Assembly: GCF_004339525.1 (NCBI RefSeq)
Contig: NZ_SMGE01000001.1
Span: 2,728,001 to 2,792,000, forward strand
From: Flavobacterium sp. 90
Lineage (GTDB): Bacteria; Bacteroidota; Bacteroidia; Flavobacteriales; Flavobacteriaceae
Reading direction: 5' to 3'
Length of the DNA: 64,000 bases
Shown: in pieces, positions 8,607 to 16,860 of the stretch
Layout: each line of letters begins with the position of its first letter
Numbering within the stretch: the first letter of the stretch is position 1
Translations under genes and position numbers: made by a program
Notes under the pieces: model-generated
Databases searched by the model: none
Told to the model about the DNA's origin: nothing
Seen by the model: only the letters and a program-made list of their open reading frames with translations

Positions 8607-8831
8607 ATGAAAGTAATAAGAACTATTTTATTAGCTGCTGTTTTGCTATTGGTCGAATCTAGTTATGCTGACCCAAGTAATATGCCACCACCAGGAACAG
8701 CTCAGGCTACTGCTGCACCGCCCGTAGGTGGAGCCCCAATTGATCAGAATCTTGTTTTTTTGATGATTGCCGGATTAAGTCTAGGAACGGTATTTATATA
8801 TAGAAATAAAATAAAAAAGGCTTCAGTGTAA
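8607..8831 (+). CDS. Small secreted protein with probable PID-CTERM sorting signal
   Basis: 74 residues from ATG 8607; an in-frame ATG at 8595 would add MFKI. ATG 8607 gives a standard signal peptide (MKVIRTILLAAVLLLVESSYA). A short Pro/Ala-rich linker follows (PPPGTAQATAAPPVGGA), then Pro-Ile-Asp, a single hydrophobic helix (LVFLMIAGLSLGTVFIY) and a basic tail (RNKIKK). This is the layout of the PID-CTERM C-terminal sorting signal in Flavobacteriia, thought to be recognised by a sorting enzyme of the exosortase kind. The mature protein would be almost only the linker. The stop codon lies within the terminator hairpin. Confidence 0.75.
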   Translation: MKVIRTILLAAVLLLVESSYADPSNMPPPGTAQATAAPPVGGAPIDQNLVFLMIAGLSLGTVFIYRNKIKKASV

Positions 8832-8846
8832 ATTGAAGCCTTTTTT
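8813..8846. terminator. Bidirectional terminator overlapping a stop codon
   Basis: Arms GGCTTCA/TGAAGCC (8819-8825 and 8834-8840) with A and T runs outside. It serves the small secreted protein gene (+), whose TAA lies in the loop, and riboflavin synthase (-). Confidence 0.8.
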
Positions 8847-8868
8847 ATGTAAAATAGATTGTAGAGAT

Positions 8869-9459
8869 TTATTTGTTTATCGAATAAAGTCTCGAGATGT
8901 ATTTTCCTACTACATCAAATTCTAAGTTTATTTTAGTTCCAATTTTAAAATCCCTAAAATTCGTATGCTCGTACGTATAAGGGATAATTGATACGCTAAA
9001 TTCATTTGTTTTAGAGTTTACGACAGTAAGGCTTACTCCGTTTACGGTTATAGAACCTTTTTCGATAGTAATATTGCTGAGGTTTTTGTCGTATTCAAAG
9101 GTGTAATTCCAGCTTCCGTTTGCTTCTTCGATCTTGATGCAGGTTCCGGTTTGGTCTACGTGTCCCTGAACAATATGTCCGTCAAGACGATCTCCTAGTT
9201 TCATTCCTCTTTCCAGATTTACAATATCTCCGGTTTTCCAGTCTTCAATATTTGTTTTTAAAATAGTTTCGTCAATAGCGGTTACGGTGTAAAATGAATC
9301 TTTTATCGCTACGACCGTTAGGCATATTCCGTTGTGTGAAACACTTTGGTCAATTTTTAATTCATTTGTGATAGAAGAATCAACAGTGATGTGAAGATTG
9401 CCTTGTTCTTTTTGTATTTCGTGAATCCTTCCTAGGGTTTCTATAATTCCTGTAAACAT
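8869..9459 (-). CDS. ribE: Riboflavin synthase, alpha subunit
   Basis: 196 residues. It catalyses the dismutation of two 6,7-dimethyl-8-ribityllumazine molecules into riboflavin, the last step of vitamin B2 synthesis. The N-terminal signature MFTGIIE is present, and the protein is two repeated lumazine-binding barrels: residues about 1-95 (with HNGICLTVV) and about 96-190 (with GSITVNGVSLTVV, and DGHIVQGHVD between them). Length is normal. It is divergent from pdxA with a 57-bp gap. No FMN riboswitch is visible upstream. Confidence 0.96.
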   Translation of the reverse strand: MFTGIIETLGRIHEIQKEQGNLHITVDSSITNELKIDQSVSHNGICLTVVAIKDSFYTVTAIDETILKTNIEDWKTGDIVNLERGMKLGDRLDGHIVQGHVDQTGTCIKIEEANGSWNYTFEYDKNLSNITIEKGSITVNGVSLTVVNSKTNEFSVSIIPYTYEHTNFRDFKIGTKINLEFDVVGKYISRLYSINK

Positions 9460-9475
9460 TGTTGTTTTATTTTAC

Positions 9476-9483
9476 TAAATTTG
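9476..9483 (+). promoter_or_regulatory. -7 promoter box for pdxA
   Basis: TAAATTTG matches TAnnTTTG, 34 bp before the pdxA start at 9517. It falls in the short divergent gap with ribE. Confidence 0.55.
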
Positions 9484-9516
9484 CACATCAAAATTAGTAA
9501 TAAATAAGCTGAGCTC

Positions 9517-10566
9517 ATGAATAAAAAAGCAGAAAATATAATTGTTGGAATTTCAATTGGAGATTTAAACGGTATTGGAAGCGAGGTTATACTTAAAACA
9601 TTCGAGGATTCACGTATGTTAGAAATGTGTACGCCAGTTATTTTTGCAAATGCCAAAATACTTTCTTTCGTTAAGAAAAGCTTTACTTCGACAGTTCAAT
9701 TTCACGGCGTTGATAAATTAGATCAGGTTTTACCGGGAAAAGTAAATGTCTTTAACCTTTGGAAAGAAGGTGTTGATATTAATTTGGGTAAAAATGATGA
9801 GAAAATTGGAGAATATGCAATAAAGTCATTTGTAGCTGCAACCAAAGCCTTGAAAGAAGGTACAATTGATGTTCTTGTAACAGCTCCAATAAATAAATAT
9901 AATATTCAGTCAGAAGGGTTTAAATTTCCTGGACATACAGATTATTTGGATCAGGAATTAGAAGGAAATGCATTAATGATGATGGTGCAGGACAATCTAA
10001 GAGTTGGTTTGTTGACAGATCATGTTCCGTTAAGTGAAGTTTCATCGCATTTGACAGAAGAATTAATTACAAGAAAAATTGAGACGGTTAGAAAATCTCT
10101 AATTCAGGATTTTAGTATTGTAAAGCCAAAAATTGCTGTTTTAGGATTAAATCCGCATGCTGGAGATGGTGGAGTGATAGGAAAAGAAGACGATTTGATT
10201 TTGAAGCCTACTTTAAAGAAAATATTTGATGCCGGAACAATGGTTTTTGGGCCTTTTCCTGCGGATGGTTTTTTCGGAAGCGGTCAATATGAAAAATATG
10301 ACGCTATTGTGGCAACTTATCATGATCAGGGATTAATTCCTTTTAAGACCTTGTCTTTTGGAAAAGGAGTTAATTATACAGCAGGTTTAAATAAAGTGAG
10401 AACTTCGCCGGATCACGGTACAGCCTATGATATTGCTGGAAAAGACATGGCAGATTTTAATTCATTTAAAGAGGCGGTTTATCTTGCGATTGATATTTTT
10501 AACTCGCGTAATCAGTATGAGGAGATTAGTAAAAAACCTCTTAAAATAAAAGAAAAACAGTTATAA
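9517..10566 (+). CDS. pdxA: 4-hydroxythreonine-4-phosphate dehydrogenase
   Basis: 349 residues. It is the NAD-dependent dehydrogenase that converts 4-phosphohydroxy-L-threonine in the DXP-dependent pyridoxal 5'-phosphate pathway. The three metal-binding histidines are visible: His169 (TDHVPL), His214 (LNPHAGDGG) and His269 (YHDQG). The substrate loop PGHTDYLDQ surrounds His140. Length is slightly above the usual 330. It has its own -7 box and is followed, after a new promoter, by the DUF177-rpmF unit. Confidence 0.95.
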   Translation: MNKKAENIIVGISIGDLNGIGSEVILKTFEDSRMLEMCTPVIFANAKILSFVKKSFTSTVQFHGVDKLDQVLPGKVNVFNLWKEGVDINLGKNDEKIGEYAIKSFVAATKALKEGTIDVLVTAPINKYNIQSEGFKFPGHTDYLDQELEGNALMMMVQDNLRVGLLTDHVPLSEVSSHLTEELITRKIETVRKSLIQDFSIVKPKIAVLGLNPHAGDGGVIGKEDDLILKPTLKKIFDAGTMVFGPFPADGFFGSGQYEKYDAIVATYHDQGLIPFKTLSFGKGVNYTAGLNKVRTSPDHGTAYDIAGKDMADFNSFKEAVYLAIDIFNSRNQYEEISKKPLKIKEKQL

Positions 10567-10609
10567 ACAAAAAAAGGTGAATAAGATTATTAGTTTTATA
10601 ATAATTTTA

Positions 10610-10617
10610 TATCTTTG
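10610..10617 (+). promoter_or_regulatory. -7 promoter box for the DUF177-rpmF unit
   Basis: TATCTTTG is an exact TAnnTTTG match. Transcription would start near 10622-10625, upstream of both possible starts of the DUF177 gene (10646 and 10673). Confidence 0.65.
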
Positions 10618-10645
10618 CACCCCAATTCAGGTATCTGAGTTTTAG

Positions 10646-11215
10646 ATGCCAATTGGTCAAATTGATGTTGAAATGAGCAAAACAAAAGAATTTTTAATTC
10701 CTTTCATAGGATTAAAACTAGGAAAACACCATTTTGAGTATCAAATAAGTAACACGTTCTTTGAGAACTTTGATTACGACGAATTTCAAAGTTCGGATAT
10801 CAAAGTAGGTTTAGTTTTAGATAAGAAAAGCAACATGTTAGAGTTGGAATTCAAACACAAAGGAACTGTAAATGTACCTTGTGATCTAACAGGCGAAGAT
10901 TTTGATCTTCCTATAAAAGGGAAAATGAAATTGATTGTTCGCTTTGGAGATGAATTCAATAATGATAACGAAGAGTTGTTGATCTTGCCGCACGGAGAGC
11001 ATGAAATAGATGTAATACAATACATTTATGAAATGATTGCACTTTCGGTACCGCTAAAACGAGTTCATCCAGGAGTAAAAGACGGAACTTTACAAAGTGA
11101 AGCTTTATCAAAACTGAATGAATTAAAAGTCAAAGAAGTAAAAGAAGAGAGTAAACAAGAAGAAGATATTGACCCGCGTTGGGACAAATTAAAGAAACTA
11201 TTAACGGATAAATAA
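10646..11215 (+). CDS. DUF177 (YceD-family) protein
   Basis: 189 residues, or 180 if the ATG at 10673 (MSKTKEFLIPF) is used; I cannot decide between them, although the conserved part begins after the second Met. DUF177/YceD proteins are needed for 23S rRNA accumulation in plants and some bacteria and are nearly always encoded directly before rpmF, as here (9-bp gap). The conserved core VPCDLTGEDFDLPIKG is at about residues 79-94. The C-terminus has a charged KEVKEESKQEEDIDPRWDKLKKL end typical of the family. It is expected to be cytoplasmic and ribosome-associated. Confidence 0.9.
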   Translation: MPIGQIDVEMSKTKEFLIPFIGLKLGKHHFEYQISNTFFENFDYDEFQSSDIKVGLVLDKKSNMLELEFKHKGTVNVPCDLTGEDFDLPIKGKMKLIVRFGDEFNNDNEELLILPHGEHEIDVIQYIYEMIALSVPLKRVHPGVKDGTLQSEALSKLNELKVKEVKEESKQEEDIDPRWDKLKKLLTDK

Positions 11216-11224
11216 TATAGTAAA

Positions 11225-11419
11225 ATGGCACATCCTAAGAGAAAAATCTCGAAAACAAGAAGAGATAAGAGAAGAACACATTATAAAGCTACTGTAGCTC
11301 AAATCGCTACATGTCCTATTACTGGAGAAGCACATTTATACCACAGAGCTTACTGGCATGAAGGTAAAATGTATTACAGAGGGCAAGTTGTTATCGATAA
11401 ATCTGTAGCGGTTGCTTAA
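11225..11419 (+). CDS. rpmF: 50S ribosomal protein L32
   Basis: 64 residues, with the typical basic N-terminus [21 protein letters not shown]. The usual zinc cysteines are reduced to a single Cys ([17 protein letters not shown]), so this is a zinc-free form of L32. It is followed by an intrinsic terminator, so it ends the unit begun by DUF177. Confidence 0.96.
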   Translation: MAHPKRKISKTRRDKRRTHYKATVAQIATCPITGEAHLYHRAYWHEGKMYYRGQVVIDKSVAVA

Positions 11420-11442
11420 TACGTTTTCGTAAATGATACTGG

Positions 11443-11469
11443 AACTCTCACATAGTGAGAGTTTTTTTT
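11443..11469 (+). terminator. Terminator after rpmF
   Basis: Arms AACTCTCAC and GTGAGAGTT with a short loop, then a T run. Confidence 0.85.
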
Positions 11470-11592
11470 GTTGGTTATAATTTTCTTTTTTTAAGAAAAT
11501 GCATACAAATTCATTTCGTTTTTTTTTGTAATTTTCAAGTCTTTTAAAAATTTTTCAGATACCCTGTATTTGAAACGAAATAATAGAATATA

Positions 11593-12591
11593 ATGAATAC
11601 AATCACAGCCGCAATTACCGCTGTTGGAGGATACGTTCCAGACTTTGTACTTTCGAACAAAGTGCTTGAAACAATGGTCGATACCAATGACGAATGGATT
11701 ACTACTCGTACCGGAATTAAAGAGAGAAGAATTCTTAAAGATGCTGACAAAGGAACTTCGTTTCTAGCTATAAAAGCAGCACAGGATTTAATAGCAAAAG
11801 CTAATATTGATCCCTTAGAGATTGATATGATAATAATGGCAACAGCTACTGCAGATATGCCTGTGGCTTCTACAGGAGTTTTTGTTGCAACACAAATTGG
11901 CGCCACTAATGCATTTGCATATGATTTACAAGCGGCGTGCTCAAGTTTTTTATATGGTATGTCTACTGCTGCAGCTTATGTACAATCAGGACGATACAAA
12001 AAAGTATTATTAATTGGTGCTGATAAAATGTCATCAATTGTTGATTATACAGACAGAGCAACTTGTATTATTTTTGGAGATGGAGCAGGAGCTGTTTTAT
12101 TCGAACCAAATTATGAAGGCTTAGGCTTACAAGATGAATACTTACGAAGCGACGGTGTAGGACGCGATTTTCTTAAAATATCTGCCGGAGGTTCTCTAAT
12201 ACCAACTACTGAAGAGACCGTAAAAAATAAACTACACAATATTGTTCAGGACGGAAAAACAGTTTTTAAATTTGCTGTTACCAATATGGCTGATGCAAGC
12301 GAATTGATTCTAAAAAGAAACAATTTGACTAATGAGGATGTTAACTGGTTAGTACCACATCAGGCTAATAGACGTATTATAGATGCTACTGCTAGCAGAA
12401 TGGAGCTTGAAGATTCAAAAGTATTAGTGAATATTGAAAAATATGGCAATACAACTTCAGCAACCTTGCCTTTAGTGTTAAATGACTTTGAACACCTGCT
12501 TAAAAAAGGAGATAATATTATTTTTGCTGCTTTTGGTGGTGGATTCACTTGGGGATCTATTTACCTAAAATGGGCTTACGATAAGAAATAA
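11593..12591 (+). CDS. fabH: 3-oxoacyl-ACP synthase III (FabH)
   Basis: 332 residues. It condenses acetyl-CoA or a branched acyl-CoA primer with malonyl-ACP to start fatty-acid synthesis. The catalytic triad is visible: Cys116 (LQAACSSF), His256 (VPHQANRRI) and Asn286 (YGNTTSA). Length is usual. It is followed at 23 bp by accB and then accC, so initiation and malonyl-CoA supply are encoded together. A 173-bp gap separates it from the rpmF stop codon. Confidence 0.96.
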   Translation: MNTITAAITAVGGYVPDFVLSNKVLETMVDTNDEWITTRTGIKERRILKDADKGTSFLAIKAAQDLIAKANIDPLEIDMIIMATATADMPVASTGVFVATQIGATNAFAYDLQAACSSFLYGMSTAAAYVQSGRYKKVLLIGADKMSSIVDYTDRATCIIFGDGAGAVLFEPNYEGLGLQDEYLRSDGVGRDFLKISAGGSLIPTTEETVKNKLHNIVQDGKTVFKFAVTNMADASELILKRNNLTNEDVNWLVPHQANRRIIDATASRMELEDSKVLVNIEKYGNTTSATLPLVLNDFEHLLKKGDNIIFAAFGGGFTWGSIYLKWAYDKK

Positions 12592-12614
12592 ATTAAAACT
12601 AAAATCAAATCATT

Positions 12615-13103
12615 ATGGATTTAAAAGAAATTCAAAACCTAATCAAATTTGTAGCAAATTCGGGAGTTGCAGAAGTAAAGTTAGAAATGGATGATGTAAA
12701 AATCACTATCAGAACTACTTTAGAAGGAAATGTAACTGAAACGACTTATGTACAACAATTACCAGCTCAGGCTGCGTTGCCACAAGCAGTTGCTCCGCAA
12801 CAAACTGCTCCGGTTGTTGTAAATGTAAATAGTGAAGCACCGGCTCCAGCTGAAGATTCTAAATTCATCACTATAAAATCTCCAATTATTGGAACTTTTT
12901 ATAGAAAACCATCTCCGGACAAACCAGTTTTTACTGAAGTAGGAAGCACTATTGCAAAAGGTGATGTTCTTTGTGTAATTGAAGCAATGAAATTATTCAA
13001 CGAAATCGAATCAGAAGTTTCAGGTAAAATTGTAAAAATTCTTGTAGACGATATGTCTCCTGTAGAATTTGACCAACCTTTATTCTTAGTTGATCCATCA
13101 TAA
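12615..13103 (+). CDS. accB: Acetyl-CoA carboxylase biotin carboxyl carrier protein
   Basis: 162 residues. The C-terminal biotinyl domain (about 82-162) carries the biotinylation motif EAMK with Lys126. The N-terminal 35 residues form the AccB dimerisation helix. An Ala/Pro/Gln-rich flexible linker (about 48-80) joins them. It carries carboxybiotin between AccC and the carboxyltransferase. Confidence 0.96.
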   Translation: MDLKEIQNLIKFVANSGVAEVKLEMDDVKITIRTTLEGNVTETTYVQQLPAQAALPQAVAPQQTAPVVVNVNSEAPAPAEDSKFITIKSPIIGTFYRKPSPDKPVFTEVGSTIAKGDVLCVIEAMKLFNEIESEVSGKIVKILVDDMSPVEFDQPLFLVDPS

Positions 13104-13107
13104 ATAA

Positions 13108-13205
13108 ATTTAGATTTTAGATTTTAGATTTTAGAGGGATTCGCAAGAAGTTTTGTTAATCATCTAAAATTATCTAATTATCGAATTGTCTAATTATCTA
13201 ATTAA
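13108..13205. repeat. Low-complexity AT-rich repeats between accB and accC
   Basis: Tandem ATTTTAG units (three near 13111-13133) are followed by runs of TCTAATTA. Similar Bacteroidota filler sequence (TAGATT/AATCTA words) occurs at 42500-42548 and 61477-61575. I see no coding potential. Confidence 0.6.
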
Positions 13206-13211
13206 AATAAG

Positions 13212-14558
13212 ATGTTTAAAAAAATATTAATTGCGAATAGAGGAGAAATTGCACTTCGTGTAATTCGTACATGTAAGGAAATGGGAATCAAAACTGTAGC
13301 AGTTTACTCTACAGCCGATGCGGAGAGTTTACATGTTAAGTTTGCTGATGAAGCGGTTTGTATTGGTCCCCCTCCAAGTAACTTATCGTATTTGAAAATG
13401 TCAAATATTATTGCTGCTGCAGAAATTACTAACGCAGACGCAATACATCCAGGATATGGATTTCTTTCTGAGAATGCTAAATTCTCAAAAATTTGTCAAG
13501 AGCACGGAATCAAATTTATTGGTGCCGCTCCTGAAATGATTGATAAAATGGGAGATAAAGCTTCTGCAAAAGCTACAATGAAAGCTGCAGGAGTTCCATG
13601 TGTACCAGGTTCTGACGGATTATTAGAATCTTTCGAACAAACACAAAAATTAGCTAAAGAATTTGGTTACCCGGTTATGCTTAAAGCTACCGCTGGTGGT
13701 GGTGGAAAAGGAATGCGTGCGGTATGGAAAGAAGATGAATTATTGAAAGCATGGGAAAGTGCACGTCAGGAAGCTGCTGCTGCATTTGGAAATGACGGGA
13801 TGTACATGGAGAAACTTATCGAAGAGCCACGTCATATCGAAATTCAGGTTGTTGGAGATTCATACGGAAAAGCATGTCATCTTTCTGAAAGAGACTGTTC
13901 AGTACAACGTCGTCACCAAAAATTAACTGAAGAAACACCTTCACCATTCATGACAGACGAATTGCGTGCTGCAATGGGAGAAGCTGCTGTAAAAGCTGCA
14001 GAATTCATTAAGTACGAAGGAGCTGGAACTGTAGAGTTTTTAGTGGACAAACACAGGAACTTCTATTTCATGGAAATGAATACACGTATTCAGGTTGAGC
14101 ACCCAATCACAGAACAAGTTATTGATTATGATTTGATTCGTGAGCAAATTATGGTTGCTGCCGGAATTCCAATTTCAGGAAAAAACTATTTACCACAATT
14201 ACACGCAATCGAATGTCGTATTAATGCTGAAGATCCTTATAACGATTTTCGTCCTTCACCAGGAAAAATTACTACACTTCATATGCCAGGAGGACACGGA
14301 GTTCGTTTAGATACTCACGTTTATTCAGGTTATAGTATTCCGCCAAACTACGATTCAATGATCGCTAAGTTAATTACTACGGCACAATCTCGTGAAGAAG
14401 CTATCAGCAAAATGCGAAGAGCTCTTGATGAATTCGTGATCGAAGGTGTAAAAACAACAATACCTTTCCATAGACAATTAATGGATGATCCAAGATATAT
14501 TGCAGGAGATTATACAACTGCATTTATGGATACTTTTAAAATGAATCCAATCGAATAA
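13212..14558 (+). CDS. accC: Acetyl-CoA carboxylase, biotin carboxylase subunit
   Basis: 448 residues. It performs the ATP-dependent carboxylation of biotin on AccB. The three domains are clear: a Rossmann-like N-terminal domain ([19 protein letters not shown]), an ATP-grasp domain with the Gly-rich loop AGGGGKGMR (161-169) and catalytic [10 protein letters not shown] (288-297), and a C-terminal domain from about 330. It is followed by a strong terminator. Confidence 0.97.
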   Translation: MFKKILIANRGEIALRVIRTCKEMGIKTVAVYSTADAESLHVKFADEAVCIGPPPSNLSYLKMSNIIAAAEITNADAIHPGYGFLSENAKFSKICQEHGIKFIGAAPEMIDKMGDKASAKATMKAAGVPCVPGSDGLLESFEQTQKLAKEFGYPVMLKATAGGGGKGMRAVWKEDELLKAWESARQEAAAAFGNDGMYMEKLIEEPRHIEIQVVGDSYGKACHLSERDCSVQRRHQKLTEETPSPFMTDELRAAMGEAAVKAAEFIKYEGAGTVEFLVDKHRNFYFMEMNTRIQVEHPITEQVIDYDLIREQIMVAAGIPISGKNYLPQLHAIECRINAEDPYNDFRPSPGKITTLHMPGGHGVRLDTHVYSGYSIPPNYDSMIAKLITTAQSREEAISKMRRALDEFVIEGVKTTIPFHRQLMDDPRYIAGDYTTAFMDTFKMNPIE

Positions 14559-14560
14559 TT

Positions 14561-14595
14561 AAAAAAAGGCTGTCAATTTTGACAGCCTTTTTTAT
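14561..14595 (+). terminator. Terminator after accC
   Basis: An A run, arms GGCTGTCAA/TTGACAGCC with a short loop, and a T run, immediately after the accC stop codon. Confidence 0.88.
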
Positions 14596-14646
14596 TATAT
14601 ATGGTTTTGTTATTTATCTAGCCACTATCAAATTGTATGTTACGCG

Positions 14647-14839
14647 ATTTATTATTCCATAAGAATATTTGATCGGTAGAAAAAAAATAATACAATTTTC
14701 GCATTATGTCCTGTAAGGACAATTGTTTCAATGAAATTAATCACAACAGAAACTGTTTTTTATTAATCAAACGTTCCTACGGAACGTATTGGCAGGAACA
14801 AAATCTAATCTACCAACCAGACATTCTTACGGATTGATT
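14647..14839. repeat. Dispersed multi-palindrome element, copy A
   Basis: About 190 bp with a second copy at 38222-38410. Shared blocks in the same order are ATTTATTATTCC, AATATTTGATCGGTAGAAAAAAA, GTCCTGTA(A/G)GGACA, AATTAATC, AAACGTTCCTAC(G/A)GAACGTAT, TCTACCAA and CATTC(T/C)TACGGA. It contains several short palindromes built on a CCTAC/GTAGG core. It fills most of the gap between accC and the PepSY-like array. No open frame is present. Confidence 0.8.
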
Positions 14840-14902
14840 ATTTTTTTAAACTCACCGATTATGCTTTGAAACTTATAGGGTTTTATTGATTAATATATGA
14901 TG

Positions 14903-14957
14903 TATACACTTTTAGTGTATATTTTTTACACACTTTTATAACGTATTACACACTTTT
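14903..14957. promoter_or_regulatory. Repeated operator-like sites upstream of the PepSY-like array
   Basis: A perfect inverted repeat TATACACT-TTT-AGTGTATA (14903-14921) is followed by two identical direct repeats TTACACACTTTT at 14926-14937 and 14946-14957, exactly 20 bp apart (about two helical turns). The half-site CACTTTT also occurs at 14907-14913. This looks like a regulator-binding array 150-200 bp upstream of the first paralogue. The bound regulator is not known; the NtrC-type activator encoded at 16861 is the obvious candidate. Confidence 0.45.
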
Positions 14958-15021
14958 TTGTAATTTTAAACAATAGTAAATTTTAATTAAACTCTTAAAA
15001 AACAGGGTTTTAATGGGTTTG

Positions 15022-15037
15022 TGGCATCATCTTTAAG
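15022..15037 (+). promoter_or_regulatory. Possible sigma-54 promoter of the PepSY-like array (weak)
   Basis: TGGCAT at 15022-15027 matches the sigma-54 -24 element well. The -12 position (15033-15037, TTAAG) matches TTGCW only in its TT. The start would be about 50 bp upstream of the ATG at 15103. This is inference from partial motif and from the neighbouring sigma-54 activator gene. Confidence 0.3.
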
Positions 15038-15102
15038 TAACGGCATAATAATTTCATTACCTAAAGCGTAAACAAACTATTAAATAATTAAAATATACTA
15101 TT

Positions 15103-15399
15103 ATGAAAAATCTATTTTTATCAGCCGCAATTGTTTTAGGAGGTTTAACTTCATTCGCTTCTACAGCTCCAATAACAAATACTATTGTAAAAACTGTTGT
15201 AGTTTCAGACGAATACACAGAAATTAAATTGGAAGAATTACCAGCTCCAATTAATGAAGCTTTGAAAAAAGCATATCCAACCGCAGTTATTACAAAAGCA
15301 TATAAAAACGAAAAATCAGAATATAAATTAGACGTTACAGTTGGTGACAAAGTAGGAAATCTTTTTGCTAATGCAGATGGATCTTGGATTAAAAAATAA
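15103..15399 (+). CDS. PepSY-like secreted protein, paralogue 1 of 5
   Basis: 98 residues with signal peptide MKNLFLSAAIVLGGLTSFAS. The mature part has the PepSY-like pattern: EYTEIKLEELPAPINEALKKAYP, then AVITKAYKNEKSEYKLDVTVGDKVGNLFANADGSWIKK, i.e. a helix ending in AYP and a beta sheet ending in a D/N-x-G-x-W turn. PepSY-like domains are small periplasmic or secreted modules, some of which bind or inhibit enzymes; here the partner is unknown. It is first of a same-strand tandem array of five, and closest to paralogue 2. Confidence 0.85.
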   Translation: MKNLFLSAAIVLGGLTSFASTAPITNTIVKTVVVSDEYTEIKLEELPAPINEALKKAYPTAVITKAYKNEKSEYKLDVTVGDKVGNLFANADGSWIKK

Positions 15400-15483
15400 T
15401 CAAATATTAATCTAAATCGATTCTCGTGAAGATTCAAATTAGCAATATCAGACTCAAATTAACAACACTAAACTACAACTATC

Positions 15484-15780
15484 ATGAAAAATTTATTTTT
15501 ATCAGCCGCAATCGTTTTGGGAGGTTTAACATCATTTGCATCAACTTCTCCAATTTCAAATACAATCGTAAAAACAATCTCATTTCAAGACGAGTACACT
15601 GAAATTAAACTAGAAGAAGTTCCGGTTGCCGTAACAGATGCTCTTAAAAAAGCATATCCGGACGCGATTCTTTCAAAAGCATTCAAAAATGCAAGTTCAG
15701 AATATAAATTAAGTGTTACAGTAGGAGACAAAGTAGGTTCTCTTTATGCAAATGCAGACGGATCTTGGATCAAAAAATAA
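15484..15780 (+). CDS. PepSY-like secreted protein, paralogue 2 of 5
   Basis: 98 residues. It is a near copy of paralogue 1: the signal peptide is almost identical in protein and DNA, and the ending ANADGSWIKK is the same. It differs mainly at residues about 22-35 and 46-75. The 84-bp gap from paralogue 1 is the longest within the array. The close DNA match of the 5' ends suggests a recent duplication or gene conversion between copies 1 and 2. Confidence 0.85.
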   Translation: MKNLFLSAAIVLGGLTSFASTSPISNTIVKTISFQDEYTEIKLEEVPVAVTDALKKAYPDAILSKAFKNASSEYKLSVTVGDKVGSLYANADGSWIKK

Positions 15781-15808
15781 TCAGGGCTAACCCTTAAAAA
15801 ATATCACT

Positions 15809-16099
15809 ATGAAAAAGTTAATCTTATCGGCAGCTATCGTTTTAGGAAGTTTGTCAATGCAAGCAGGAAATACTATCGTAAACAATTCAGTGTTACAGTT
15901 AGTAAATGTTCAGGATGATTATAAAGAAGTTGACGCTGTTCCGGCAGCAATAAAAACAGCTCTTGACAATGCATATCCAGGTGTGAAACTGGAGAAAGCA
16001 TATGTAAATTCAAAAAAAGAGTATAAAATTGAAGTCACTGTTCGAGGCGAAAAATCAACTGTTTATACAGATGCTTCGGGTAACATTCTTAAGAAATAA
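15809..16099 (+). CDS. PepSY-like secreted protein, paralogue 3 of 5
   Basis: 96 residues with signal peptide MKKLILSAAIVLGSLSMQAG. The PepSY-like core is conserved (DDYKEVDAVPAAIKTALDNAYPGVKLEKAY, EYKIEVTV) and ends YTDASGNILKK. It is 28 bp after paralogue 2. It belongs to the MKKLILSAAI subgroup with copies 4 and 5. Confidence 0.85.
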   Translation: MKKLILSAAIVLGSLSMQAGNTIVNNSVLQLVNVQDDYKEVDAVPAAIKTALDNAYPGVKLEKAYVNSKKEYKIEVTVRGEKSTVYTDASGNILKK

Positions 16100-16127
16100 A
16101 TTAAACTAACTATAAAAACTATTTATT

Positions 16128-16421
16128 ATGAAAAAGCTAATCTTATCTGCAGCAATCATTTTAGGAGGATTATCAGTTCAGGCAACCACGCCTGCGGTAA
16201 AAACTTCAATGACACAATCAGTAATTCAGGACGAATACACTGAAGTTGCAGCTGATGCTGTTCCGGCAGCCGTAAAGTCGACTATCGAAAAATCTTTCCC
16301 TAACACGAAACTTGAAAAAGCGTACAAAAACGACAAGAATCAGTACAAACTTGAAATTTCAAGCGGAGAGAAAAAGTATACTGTATTTACAGATGCTTCA
16401 GGAAATATCATTAAAAAATAA
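16128..16421 (+). CDS. PepSY-like secreted protein, paralogue 4 of 5
   Basis: 97 residues with signal peptide MKKLILSAAIILGGLSVQA. The core is EYTEVAADAVPAAVKSTIEKSFP, with SFP replacing the usual AYP, then KLEKAYKNDKNQYKLEISSGEKKYTVFTDASGNIIKK. It is 28 bp after paralogue 3 and 14 bp before paralogue 5, consistent with one transcript. Confidence 0.85.
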   Translation: MKKLILSAAIILGGLSVQATTPAVKTSMTQSVIQDEYTEVAADAVPAAVKSTIEKSFPNTKLEKAYKNDKNQYKLEISSGEKKYTVFTDASGNIIKK

Positions 16422-16435
16422 TTAAAAAGAGCACT

Positions 16436-16732
16436 ATGAAAAAGTTAATCTTATCAGCAGCGATCGTTCTGGGAAGTTTGTCAATTTACGCAAGTACATC
16501 AGCAACTCCCGAGCAAGCAAAAATGACTATTTCGATTCAAGCCGAATATACTGAAGTTAGTGCAGATGCTGTACCCGCTGCTGTAAAAACCGCTTTGCAA
16601 ACTGCTTATCCAGGTGCAAAACTGGACAAGGCGTTTGTTAACGAAAAGAAAGAATACAAATTAGAAATATCGGTTGGTGACCAAAAGGCTACTGTTTACT
16701 CAGATGTCAATGGCAACTGGTTGAAGATATAA
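16436..16732 (+). CDS. PepSY-like secreted protein, paralogue 5 of 5
   Basis: 98 residues with signal peptide MKKLILSAAIVLGSLSIYAS. The core is EYTEVSADAVPAAVKTALQTAYPGAKLDKAF, and it ends YSDVNGNWLKI, so it combines the Trp of copies 1-2 with the signal peptide of copies 3-4. A terminator follows, and the response regulator gene begins 128 bp downstream. Confidence 0.85.
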   Translation: MKKLILSAAIVLGSLSIYASTSATPEQAKMTISIQAEYTEVSADAVPAAVKTALQTAYPGAKLDKAFVNEKKEYKLEISVGDQKATVYSDVNGNWLKI

Positions 16733-16765
16733 TTAGGTGAAATTAGATTTATGTTTTTGGTGAAA

Positions 16766-16798
16766 AAGAGATTGCTTCGAGCAATCTCTTTTTTTTTG
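16766..16798 (+). terminator. Terminator after the PepSY-like array
   Basis: Arms AGAGATTGC/GCAATCTCT with loop TTCGA and a T run. It separates the array from the response regulator gene. Confidence 0.85.
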
Positions 16799-16860
16799 CA
16801 TAATTTTGTGAAAAGACAATTTTATTAGTATTATTTTAGCAAAAAAGTCCCTAAAAACAA

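Noticed and set aside
8832..9516. A possible FMN riboswitch controlling ribE
   Set aside because: The leader between ribE and pdxA is only 57 bp and has no recognisable riboswitch fold.
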